A program made the position numbers and the translations under genes. The notes under the pieces are model-generated. The model was not told where the DNA came from and did not search any database. It worked only from the letters and a program-made list of their open reading frames with translations. From an uncultured Eubacteriales bacterium (lineage in GTDB: Bacteria; Bacillota; Clostridia; Christensenellales; Aristaeellaceae), in assembly GCA_902782795.1 (NCBI GenBank), contig CACZOT010000019.1:1-6237 (forward strand): 6,237 nt of DNA, read 5' to 3'. This document shows positions 1-6,100 of the stretch, one piece after another. Each line of letters starts with the position of its first letter. Position 1 is the stretch's first letter.

Positions 1-56
1 AGTTCCAGCTCGGTCAGCTGCAGCCTGCGCAGCGTCTCCTGATCCAGCGCGATCAT
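1..56 (-). CDS. N-terminus of a second LicD-family protein (partial, runs off the left edge)
   Basis: Only the first 18 codons are in the window, reading MIALDQETLRRLQLTELE. The pattern LRxLQLxELE directly after the start is the usual opening helix of LicD-family phosphotransferases, just ahead of the nucleotidyltransferase-like core, which would lie outside. The ATG overlaps the TGA of the preceding LicD-phosphoesterase gene (ATGA), and a strong AAGGAGG sits 10 nt upstream, so it is the next cistron of the same operon. LicD proteins transfer phosphocholine or other phospho-alcohols from CDP donors to glycans in the cytoplasm. The start and operon position are directly seen. The family call rests on a short N-terminal match and could be wrong. 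No catalytic residue is visible. Confidence 0.62.
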   Translation of the reverse strand, partial: MIALDQETLRRLQLTELE

Positions 57-2260
57 GCCCTGCCCGCCTCCTTCGCGCCGATATGCCTGTCCTCGCCCGC
101 GCCGTAGCGCACGAAGTCCAGCGAGCCGTCCGCGTGGACGAGCAGCGTATCCCACAATTCCTGCTCGCGGCCGCCGTAGGCGCGCCGGGGCGTGACGGAG
201 CCCGGCGCCTTGCTCTCCTGGAAATCCTCGGTCTTGGAGCACCCCACGGAGACGACGGGCAGGCCGTCCTCGAAAACCACCTGGTCGGAATGATTGTGCC
301 CGAAGACCCAGGCGATGGCGCGGCGGCCCTTGCGGGAAGCGGCCTCGCGCAGAGCGCGGAGCATCCAGTCCCCGCGCAGGATGGTCTTGCTCCAGACGTG
401 GACGCGCGCCAGAGGCGGCACGTGCGAAAACACGAGGATGCCCCACCCCGCAGGCGTCTCCCGCAGCGCACGGCGGAACCAGAGGGCCTCGCGCGCGGAG
501 AAGCCGTAGCGCTGGCGGCGCGCCAGGTCGAAGGAATCCAGAAAAATCATGCGGATGGATCTGTCCGGCGCGTCCACATGGTACCAGCCCCTCTCCCGGC
601 CGAGGTAAAAACGGGCGCACTGGCGCGGGGTCATGTATTCCGCGTTGCGCTTGAAGTAGTTGGCGTCGTGGTTGCCCAGGCACATGTACAGGGGCTTTCC
701 CAGTCCCTTGAGGCCCTCGATGACGCGGGAGGCGTACAGGCGCGTGACGCGGCCGGGCAGGAGGCCGTCCGTCAGGTCTCCCAGGTGCACGACGGCGTCG
801 CTCCCGGAGGCGGGTACGACCGCGCGCAGGCTCTCCAGGGTGTCCGGCCAGTTGCCGCCCGCGCAGTAGTGGCTGTCGGCGAGCAGCGTCAGGACCATAT
901 CCCCCGGGCGCCTCAACGCGTCCACGCGCTCCAGGACGGCGCGCGCTTCTTCCCCGATCCAGGCGGGCACAGGGCGCGTCCAGCCCTTCGGCGTTTCCAG
1001 GCGGACAAGATCCCAGAGCCGCTCCGCGGCCGGGCGGCCCAGGGCCGTAAGGCGGAAATAGCAATCCCGCTCGAAGCGGTATTCGCCCGAGCGCGCCGTC
1101 TGGCAATCCTGGTCCTTTCGGAATTCCGTCAGGTTGGATTCGCGCTGATAGGCGTAGGTGTGCAGCCACCCCGCCGAAACTTCCGGATCGTACAGGGCGA
1201 GGCGATAGCGCAGGCCGGGCTCCAGCGGGATCAGGCTGCTCCCCGCGGGGGCGAACACGGGCTCCAGGTTCGTGGAGACGTCCAGCTCGTCACGGAGCTT
1301 TCCGCTTGCACGGTTCACGGAGCGGCAGCGCTGCATGAAGACGTCGTCCGTCCGATCCCGCTCACCGCGCCATTTCCGCCGCGCGCGGGCCTTGCGGTCC
1401 AGGAGCTCCTTCTCGTAGAGGGAATAGTCTCTCTCGGTATCGACGATGATCGAATCCTCCACCGTCACGTGGGCGCGGCGCATCCGGGGCGGAGGCGGGG
1501 TCTTGTAATCGCCGTACATCATGGTCAGGAGCTTGTCATAGCGCGCAGGGATGAGATATTCCCGGCCGTACAGGGGCCAGGGCATGACTTCGCGCCAATC
1601 CTCCCAGAGGAATTTGGGCTCGAAGGGGGCGGCGTCCAGCGTGCAGACGGTCTTGTACCGGTCCGGTTCCCGCATGGCCAGGCGCTGCAGCAAAAGGCTC
1701 AGTCCGCGCCGCAGCACGGGCGGGATGCAGCGCATGGCCTTCTGGGCGGCGCGCTCGCGCTTGCCAGGGAGGACGTAGCCCACATGGTCCCACACGCGGA
1801 TGCTCCGCAGGGCCTGCGCGGCCTCGAGCGCCGCCTTCTGCAGGCGGAAGGCGCGTTTGCCGGGGCAGACGCCGATAAAAGGATAGATATCCAGCGCCAC
1901 TCCCTTATGGATGCCCACGCCCGCGTAGCTCGTGCGCATGAAGGTGGTGCCGTCGCGGTAGAGGCGCATCCACAGCCAGGTGTGGTCCGGCGTGTCTTTC
2001 TGATCCTGCAGGGTGAAGCCCGGCGCGAGCTCTTTTTGGGCGTAGCAGTAGAACTTGCGGTAATCCCCGTAGGGCATGGCGAGGTCGATATCGTCGTCCC
2101 AGGGGATGAGGCCGCCGTCCCGCACCGCGCCCAGGAGCGTGCCGCAGTAGAGGATGTAACGCAGCCCGTGGGCCCTGCAGATGCGGTCCACCTCCTGGAG
2201 GCACTCCACGAGGGCCGCGTGCACGCCGGCGAGGCCGTAGAGATCTTCCTCGCGGTTCAT
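53..2260 (-). CDS. LicD-family phosphotransferase fused to a calcineurin-like metallophosphoesterase
   Basis: A 735-aa protein in one uninterrupted frame. Residues about 15-285 are a LicD domain: GTLLGAVRDGG at 40-50, the acidic PWDDDIDL at 53-60, LDIYPF at 123-128 and the YDKLLTMMYGDY block at 241-252. LicD enzymes use this acidic motif for metal-dependent transfer of phosphocholine or a phospho-polyol from a CDP donor to a glycan. Residues about 320-430 form an unassigned region that looks beta-rich. Residues about 455-715 are a class III phosphoesterase with the full ligand set: DSH at 462-464, GDLTD at 494-498, GNHD at 529-532, SHVP at 612-615 and GHNH at 654-657. No signal peptide or membrane segment is seen, so it should be cytoplasmic. 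The start at 2260 is chosen because GGAGGTGA lies 7 nt upstream and the ATG overlaps the stop of the ATPase gene (ATGA). The open frame extends 100 codons further upstream, but that part lies antiphase inside the ATPase gene and is low-complexity. Domain calls are strong; substrates of both halves are unknown. Confidence 0.93.
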   Translation of the reverse strand: MNREEDLYGLAGVHAALVECLQEVDRICRAHGLRYILYCGTLLGAVRDGGLIPWDDDIDLAMPYGDYRKFYCYAQKELAPGFTLQDQKDTPDHTWLWMRLYRDGTTFMRTSYAGVGIHKGVALDIYPFIGVCPGKRAFRLQKAALEAAQALRSIRVWDHVGYVLPGKRERAAQKAMRCIPPVLRRGLSLLLQRLAMREPDRYKTVCTLDAAPFEPKFLWEDWREVMPWPLYGREYLIPARYDKLLTMMYGDYKTPPPPRMRRAHVTVEDSIIVDTERDYSLYEKELLDRKARARRKWRGERDRTDDVFMQRCRSVNRASGKLRDELDVSTNLEPVFAPAGSSLIPLEPGLRYRLALYDPEVSAGWLHTYAYQRESNLTEFRKDQDCQTARSGEYRFERDCYFRLTALGRPAAERLWDLVRLETPKGWTRPVPAWIGEEARAVLERVDALRRPGDMVLTLLADSHYCAGGNWPDTLESLRAVVPASGSDAVVHLGDLTDGLLPGRVTRLYASRVIEGLKGLGKPLYMCLGNHDANYFKRNAEYMTPRQCARFYLGRERGWYHVDAPDRSIRMIFLDSFDLARRQRYGFSAREALWFRRALRETPAGWGILVFSHVPPLARVHVWSKTILRGDWMLRALREAASRKGRRAIAWVFGHNHSDQVVFEDGLPVVSVGCSKTEDFQESKAPGSVTPRRAYGGREQELWDTLLVHADGSLDFVRYGAGEDRHIGAKEAGRA
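67..73 (-). promoter_or_regulatory. Ribosome binding site of the partial LicD gene
   Basis: AAGGAGG on the minus strand, 10 nt before the ATG at 56-54. It lies inside the last codons of the upstream gene and fixes the start of a gene of which only 56 bases are visible. Confidence 0.8.
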
Positions 2261-3543
2261 TTCGCCCTCACCTCCAGATCGTGGAGGCGCACGTGCCCCC
2301 AGTATTGATGGTGCCAGTCCAGCCCGCCGGTCTCCTCCAGCCCGCCGACGACCTCGAAAGCCACGCCCGGATAGACCCCGTCGAGGATGTCCTCGCTGCC
2401 GTCCTCGTCGCAGGCGTAGGCGACGAGATCGGCCGTGTACCGTCCGGGCATGAGATGGGCCAGATCCATGGTCAGGAGCAGCTCGTGCGCGCCCGGGGCG
2501 AGATCGAGCCCGGAAGAAGAGAGCATGGTGCCCACCTTGACGCCGTCCTGATACCAGCACTCCAGGCGAAAGCGCACCCCCCGCAGGGGGCGCAGGGCCT
2601 CGCAGGCCACGGCCATCTCTCGCTTTTGCCCGGCGCGCAGGCGCGCCCCGCCCTCGCCGAGGATCGCCAGCCTCTGGAACTCGAAGCGCTTGTTGATGCG
2701 CAGCGCGGCGTCATAGGGGCGGAAGGTGGCGTCGAAGACGAAGGTGGCCTGGTCGCTTTCCTTGGCGCCCATATAGACGGCGATGGCGTTGTCCACGTCG
2801 CCGTCGTAGACCTTCTTTCCCTCGTCCAGGACCACGCAGCGGTCGCACAGGCGGCGGATGGTGTTCATGTTGTGGCTCACGTACAGGATGGTGCGGCCTC
2901 CCTGGCGCGAGGCCTCGCGCATCTTGTCCAGGCATTTTTTCTGGAAATCCATATCGCCCACGGCGAGGACCTCGTCCATGATGAGGATCTCGCTGTCCAG
3001 ATGCGCGGCCACGGAAAAGGCGAGCTTTACGTACATGCCACTGGAATAACGTTTGACCGGGGTATCGATGAAGGGGCGCACCTCGGAGAATTCAATGATA
3101 TCTTCGAGCTTTTTGTCGATCTCCGCGCGGGTCATGCCCAGGATCGCCCCGTTGAGGTAGATGTTCTCCCGGCCGGTCATCTCGCCGTTGAAGCCGGTGC
3201 CGACCTCCAGCATGGAGGCGACGCGCCCGTAGAGATCGATCTCCCCCTCGGTCGGCGCGGTGATGCGGCTGATGAGCTTGAGCAGCGTGCTCTTGCCTGC
3301 GCCGTTGCGGCCGATGATGCCCACGGCTTCGCCCGCGCCGATCTCCAGATCGACGCCGTCCAGCGCCAGGAAGCGCTCGCCGTAGCGGCGGCCGTCCTTC
3401 CGGCTCTCCTCTTCCCCACGGCGGCGCGACAGGCGGCGCTTGAGCTCCTCCTGCAGGGTGGTGCCGTTGATCTGGCCGGTGCGGTATTCTTTTTTCAGCC
3501 CGCGGATGGCGATCATCGGCGGACGCGTCTCTTTCTTTTCCAT
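2257..3543 (-). CDS. Polysaccharide/teichoic acid ABC exporter ATPase with Wzt-type C-terminal domain
   Basis: A 428-aa ATP-binding subunit of an ABC-2 glycan exporter (TagH/Wzt/RfbB type). Visible motifs: Walker A GRNGAGKST at 78-86, the Y-S-S-G-M signature at 166-170, Walker B ILIMDE at 186-191, and the switch histidine H224 in YVSHN. A charged insert at about 21-57 between the first strand and Walker A is common in Wzt/TagH proteins. Residues about 265-428 extend well beyond a bare ATPase and fit a Wzt_C-like beta-sandwich, ending in QYWGHVRLHDLEV. In known Wzt proteins this domain recognises the modified end of the polymer before export. The start at 3543 lies 5 nt after the permease stop with only a weak SD, suggesting translational coupling. 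A second Met at codon 10 is a possible alternative start. The same frame stays open to 4245, but that part overlaps the permease gene and is not coding. TagH is a plausible alternative name; the C-terminal domain favours a Wzt-like role. Confidence 0.94.
   Translation of the reverse strand: MEKKETRPPMIAIRGLKKEYRTGQINGTTLQEELKRRLSRRRGEEESRKDGRRYGERFLALDGVDLEIGAGEAVGIIGRNGAGKSTLLKLISRITAPTEGEIDLYGRVASMLEVGTGFNGEMTGRENIYLNGAILGMTRAEIDKKLEDIIEFSEVRPFIDTPVKRYSSGMYVKLAFSVAAHLDSEILIMDEVLAVGDMDFQKKCLDKMREASRQGGRTILYVSHNMNTIRRLCDRCVVLDEGKKVYDGDVDNAIAVYMGAKESDQATFVFDATFRPYDAALRINKRFEFQRLAILGEGGARLRAGQKREMAVACEALRPLRGVRFRLECWYQDGVKVGTMLSSSGLDLAPGAHELLLTMDLAHLMPGRYTADLVAYACDEDGSEDILDGVYPGVAFEVVGGLEETGGLDWHHQYWGHVRLHDLEVRAK
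2268..2275 (-). promoter_or_regulatory. Ribosome binding site of the LicD-phosphoesterase gene
   Basis: GGAGGTGA, a full match to the anti-SD end of 16S rRNA, 7 nt before the ATG at 2260. It decides the start against the longer in-frame extension reaching 2560, and it suggests strong independent initiation even though the stop and start codons overlap. Confidence 0.85.
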
Positions 3544-3548
3544 GGCCG

Positions 3549-4409
3549 TCACACCGTATCCATGAAGGTGCGCTCCACGCGCGTGAACACCCGGACGCCC
3601 AGGATGGCGATCGCCGCGGTCAGGACGGCGCTCGCCGCCAGATACCGTCCATCCAGCGTGCCCCGCCCCAGAAGGATGCCGCGGAACCACTCCATCGGCA
3701 TGGTGACGGGGTTGAGGAGCATCAGCGCGCGCAGGCCCGGCTTGCTCAGCAGCGACACCGGATACACCACGGGCGAGATATACATCAGCAGCTGCACGCC
3801 GAAATCCAGCAGCAGCACAAGATCGCGGTATTTGGTTGTCAGGCTGGAAATAATAATGCCTCCGCCCACGCCCAGCACGCCCAGCATCAGCAGAAGAAGC
3901 GGCAGGAGCGGCCAGAGCGCCCACACAGGCCGCACCTGGCCCGTCAGGACAAAAAAGGCCAGGAACGCCAGGGTGATGAGCGTCTGGATGCCGAACGTGA
4001 TCAAGCTCACCAGCATATTGGAAATGGGCACCGTCAGCCGGGGGAAATACACCTTGCCGAACAGATAGGCGTTGCCCGTGAAGGTGCGCGCGTTGCTGCG
4101 CAGGCACCCGGAAAAAAAGGACCAAAGCGAATTGCTGACCAGGTAGAAGATCAGGTGCGGCACGCCCTCGGTATCCACGCGCACGATGCCGCCGAAGGCC
4201 ACCGTGAGCACGATCGAGGAGAGCAGCGGATGGATAAACGCCCACAGGGGCCCGAGGATCGTCTGCTTGTAGCGCAGGGCGAATTCCTTCCTGGCGAAGA
4301 GGAGGATCAGATCGCGGTACTGCCAGACTTCCCGCAGGTCGACCTTCGTGCGTCTCCCCGCGGGCCGGATCCTGACGGGGACCCTGTCGGCGGTCCTTCG
4401 CTCTGTCAT
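3549..4409 (-). CDS. Polysaccharide/teichoic acid ABC exporter permease (Wzm/TagG type)
   Basis: A 286-aa ABC-2 membrane subunit. After a basic, soluble N-terminus comes the family block YRDLILLFARKEFALRYKQT at 31-50, then LGPLWAFIHPLL at 52-63, both typical of Wzm/TagG/RfbA permeases. About six hydrophobic segments are seen, roughly 53-75, 84-100, 126-154, 163-187, 198-218 and 253-273. It ends in a short cytoplasmic tail, RVERTFMDTV. It would form the channel through which the ATPase encoded 5 nt downstream drives a lipid-linked glycan across the cytoplasmic membrane. It is the first gene of the operon, with an AGGAG site 10 nt before its ATG and a strong promoter just upstream. Length and motif order are normal for the family. 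The exported polymer cannot be told from this protein. Confidence 0.95.
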   Translation of the reverse strand: MTERRTADRVPVRIRPAGRRTKVDLREVWQYRDLILLFARKEFALRYKQTILGPLWAFIHPLLSSIVLTVAFGGIVRVDTEGVPHLIFYLVSNSLWSFFSGCLRSNARTFTGNAYLFGKVYFPRLTVPISNMLVSLITFGIQTLITLAFLAFFVLTGQVRPVWALWPLLPLLLLMLGVLGVGGGIIISSLTTKYRDLVLLLDFGVQLLMYISPVVYPVSLLSKPGLRALMLLNPVTMPMEWFRGILLGRGTLDGRYLAASAVLTAAIAILGVRVFTRVERTFMDTV

Positions 4410-4419
4410 GACAAAATTT

Positions 4420-4424
4420 CTCCT
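4420..4424 (-). promoter_or_regulatory. Ribosome binding site of the permease gene
   Basis: AGGAG, 10 nt before the ATG at 4409, in an otherwise AT-rich leader of roughly 35 nt. It supports the chosen start. Confidence 0.75.
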
Positions 4425-4450
4425 ATTTTCTTTAACATATATTCTTTTCT

Positions 4451-4479
4451 ATTATATGCCTGTCTATTTGGCTTTTCAA
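4451..4479 (-). promoter_or_regulatory. Promoter of the exporter/LicD operon
   Basis: On the minus strand, TTGAAA (4479-4474) is separated by exactly 17 nt from TATAAT (4456-4451). This is a near-consensus sigma-70/sigma-A promoter in an AT-rich island between GC-rich genes. Transcription would start near 4444, giving a leader of about 35 nt before the permease ATG. A CATATA/TATATG inverted repeat overlaps the -10 box and start site and could be an operator. Confidence 0.85.
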
Positions 4480-4530
4480 CCGTCATATGTCATTATTACC
4501 AAATATTCGCCCAAATTTTCCATAGAGAAA

Positions 4531-4564
4531 GAGCGCGGCGGGACGAAATCGTCCCGCCGCGCTC
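4531..4564 (-). terminator. Intrinsic terminator of the reductase-cytidylyltransferase gene
   Basis: A perfect 16-bp GC-rich inverted repeat (4531-4546 with 4549-4564) leaves a minimal AA loop, or equivalently 15 bp with a four-base loop. On the minus strand it is followed by TTTCTCTATGG, a short imperfect U-rich tract. It lies about 50 nt after the stop at 4613 and about 50 nt before the -35 box of the next operon, so it separates the two transcription units. The plus-strand side has no T run, so it should act in the minus direction only. Confidence 0.82.
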
Positions 4565-4612
4565 CGACGCAATGGTGGTAGTTTTTTCAGGGCCTCGCCG
4601 CGCGCCTTTTCG

Positions 4613-5767
4613 CTATTTCAGGCCTTGGACGCGGCTGTTGATCAAGTCCCGGATCTGGGTGCTGCTGGTCGCCTGCGTATAGGGGAAATAAGTGATCTCC
4701 ACCCCCCGCGCGCGGAAGAACTCCTCGTACCGCGCGAACCGCTCGCTGCCCTTGTAATCGGAGCCGACGAACAGCCTGTCGAAGCGCCAACGATCCCAGG
4801 CGTCGGAATCCTCCACGCAGGCGTCCACGACCCGGTCGACAAACCGGCACGCGCCAACGATCGCCTTTCTCTCCTCGAAGGGGATGAGCGTCTCCTTCCC
4901 CTTCCATTTCCCGCTGTCGTGCACGCCCACGATCAGATAGTCGCAATTCTCCCTTGCCCGGCGCAGCAGATTCAGATGCCCGATATGGAACACGTCGAAC
5001 GTGCCGGACGTGTAGCCGACGATCGCTCCCCGGCCCCGTCCCGCGCGCCCCGACCGCTCCTTGTACCGATAGCTGTCCACGCCGAAGCCGTGCGGATCTT
5101 CCCCGTACCGGCGCAGGACTTCGCCGTAGGTCTCCTCGTCCGGGATGTACAGAGTCTCCCTGCGCAAAAGCCTCGCGAGGATCTCCTCCGCCAGCGGGGC
5201 CGTCATTTCCGGGCGGTCCTCCCCGCCGTAGAAGCGGGTCCCTTCGATCTTCCCGGGGCACACGTTCAGGATGCGGTTTTCCGTCCCGGCCATCTCGAGC
5301 TCGATGTTCACGCTCTCCACAAAGCGGGCCAGGGCGGCTTTGGCCGCGCCATACACGGAGAACAGCGGCGAGCTGACCAGCCCGGCGATGGAGCCGATCA
5401 CCCCGCAATAGAAGGGCTCCTTCCCCCGCAGACGGGGATACATCCTCCGCAGGGCCTGGATCGTCGAGACCGCGTCCACCTGGAACACTCGATCGATCTC
5501 CGCCTCGCGCAGGCTCTCAATGCCCGCCACGCGGCCGATCCCCGCGGTGATCGCCACGAGCCGCACGCCCGGATCGCCCGCGAGTTCCTCCAGGACGCCG
5601 TCTTCCCTGTCGCACAGGTCGAACCGGCGCCACCGCGCCCCTTCGGGCAGGCTTTCCGGCTCCCGGATATCCAGCACGGTCACCTGATATCCCTTCGCGG
5701 CCAGCGCCCGCGCGAGGGAACGCCCGATCCCGCTGCTCCCACCGATCACGACGGCCTTTGTGTCCAT
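4613..5767 (-). CDS. Short-chain dehydrogenase/reductase fused to a TagD-like cytidylyltransferase
   Basis: A 384-aa two-domain protein. Residues 1 to about 230 are an SDR reductase: nucleotide-binding GGSSGIG at 9-15, TAGIG at 74-78, catalytic Ser126 in GSIAG, and the Y-x3-K pair Tyr139/Lys143. A basic linker rich in Arg and Gly (about 236-247) leads to a HIGH-type nucleotidyltransferase at about 248-380: GTFDVFHIGH at 255-264, RFDRLFVGSDYKG at 328-340 and a C-terminal SSTQIR at 368-373, as in TagD glycerol-3-phosphate cytidylyltransferases. The likely role is reduction of a keto or aldehyde sugar phosphate to a polyol phosphate and its activation with CTP to a CDP-alcohol in the cytoplasm; glycerol and ribitol types are both possible. 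This resembles in logic, but not in domain order or cytidylyltransferase fold, the CDP-ribitol enzyme Bcs1/Acs1 of Haemophilus. The ATG at 5767 has GGGGAG 8 nt upstream. It has its own promoter and terminator, next to but separate from the exporter operon. Domains are certain; the substrate is inferred. Confidence 0.93.
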   Translation of the reverse strand: MDTKAVVIGGSSGIGRSLARALAAKGYQVTVLDIREPESLPEGARWRRFDLCDREDGVLEELAGDPGVRLVAITAGIGRVAGIESLREAEIDRVFQVDAVSTIQALRRMYPRLRGKEPFYCGVIGSIAGLVSSPLFSVYGAAKAALARFVESVNIELEMAGTENRILNVCPGKIEGTRFYGGEDRPEMTAPLAEEILARLLRRETLYIPDEETYGEVLRRYGEDPHGFGVDSYRYKERSGRAGRGRGAIVGYTSGTFDVFHIGHLNLLRRARENCDYLIVGVHDSGKWKGKETLIPFEERKAIVGACRFVDRVVDACVEDSDAWDRWRFDRLFVGSDYKGSERFARYEEFFRARGVEITYFPYTQATSSTQIRDLINSRVQGLK

Positions 5768-5775
5768 CCATCCAT

Positions 5776-5781
5776 CTCCCC
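5776..5781 (-). promoter_or_regulatory. Ribosome binding site followed by a repeated ATGG
   Basis: GGGGAG lies 8 nt before the ATG at 5767. Between them the sequence reads ATGGATGGATGG, giving three ATGs four bases apart. Only the last is at normal spacing and opens the 384-codon frame. Confidence 0.7.
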
Positions 5782-5815
5782 GGGCGGCGCCTTTGCCCTG
5801 TATGATTCCTATGGT

Positions 5816-5844
5816 ATTATACGGCCGGCCGCCGATTCGCGCAA
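5816..5844 (-). promoter_or_regulatory. Promoter of the reductase-cytidylyltransferase gene
   Basis: TATAAT (5821-5816, minus strand) has TTGCGC (5844-5839) exactly 17 nt upstream. The -10 is perfect and the -35 matches three of six bases. The predicted start near 5809 gives a leader of about 40 nt before the ATG at 5767. Confidence 0.72.
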
Positions 5845-6100
5845 TACGTCCCGCCCCGGGATGTTTCCGCCGGGACAGAAACGCCCAGCCGCCAGGTGAT
5901 ACTTGCCGACAAACGTTTCATGCAATCACAGCAATGGCCATCAGGACCAGCCCAACCGCCGAGCTCACATGTCGGTTTTTCATCTTTCCCTCCGTGTTTC
6001 CAGCGCGCTTTCTTTTCCTGCTCCAGCCGTTCGACGGTCCGCTCTTCGCTTCCAAGCATCCGCCGGTGTCTGATGGCTACCCGTTTGCATTATTAATTCG
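5845..6100. other. Intergenic stretch without a recognised gene
   Basis: Between the tRNA terminator and the reductase promoter I see no conserved protein or RNA family. It holds one 21-codon ORF with a good SD and a weak inverted repeat GTCCCG/CGGGAC (5848-5853, 5871-5876). Longer frames on both strands cross the neighbouring promoter or terminator and have no protein-like composition. It may be eroded or simply non-coding sequence. Confidence 0.5.
5918..5983 (-). CDS. Possible tiny hydrophobic peptide, 21 aa
   Basis: A 21-codon ORF beginning MKNRHVSS and continuing with an unbroken hydrophobic stretch (Val, Leu, Ile, Ala, Met) to its TGA. A basic head followed by about 13 hydrophobic residues looks like a small membrane peptide or a truncated membrane-protein start. 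GGAGGG lies 4 nt before the ATG, which is close but usable. No family is recognised. It could be chance, or the remnant of a longer gene broken by a stop or frameshift. Confidence 0.3.
   Translation of the reverse strand: MKNRHVSSAVGLVLMAIAVIA

Noticed and set aside
83..2308. Long plus-strand open frame (741 codons)
   Set aside because: It is antisense to the LicD-phosphoesterase gene, has an Ala/Arg/Gly/Val-rich composition with no motif, and arises because GC-rich genes rarely have stops on the opposite strand.
2261..2560. 100-codon in-frame upstream extension of the LicD-phosphoesterase protein
   Set aside because: It overlaps the ATPase gene in another frame and is Arg/Gly-rich. The internal start at 2260 has a perfect SD and is where LicD-like sequence begins.
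2281..4068. Long plus-strand open frame (595 codons)
   Set aside because: It is antisense across the ATPase and into the permease gene, has no recognisable domain, and changes composition where the underlying genes change.
3544..4245. Upstream in-frame extension of the ATPase
   Set aside because: It overlaps the permease gene out of frame and is low-complexity. ATPase similarity begins just after the Met at 3543.
4613..5767. Idea that the fusion is a Bcs1/TarI-type CDP-ribitol enzyme
   Set aside because: The cytidylyltransferase half has the HIGH motif of TagD-like enzymes, not the IspD-like fold of TarI/Bcs1, and lies C-terminal. Only a functional analogy remains.
5848..5876. Inverted repeat GTCCCG/CGGGAC upstream of the reductase -35 box
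   Set aside because: It has only six-base arms with a 17-nt spacer in GC-rich DNA, which is expected by chance. It is mentioned only in the intergenic entry.
4625..5899. Plus-strand open frame of 424 codons
   Set aside because: It mirrors the SDR-cytidylyltransferase gene, whose motifs are unmistakable, and it runs through that gene's promoter.
5817..6059. 80-codon minus-strand frame starting MLGSEERTVERLEQ
   Set aside because: The first 30 residues look charged and helical, but no SD was found, the rest loses protein-like composition, and the frame ends inside the reductase promoter. At best it is a remnant.
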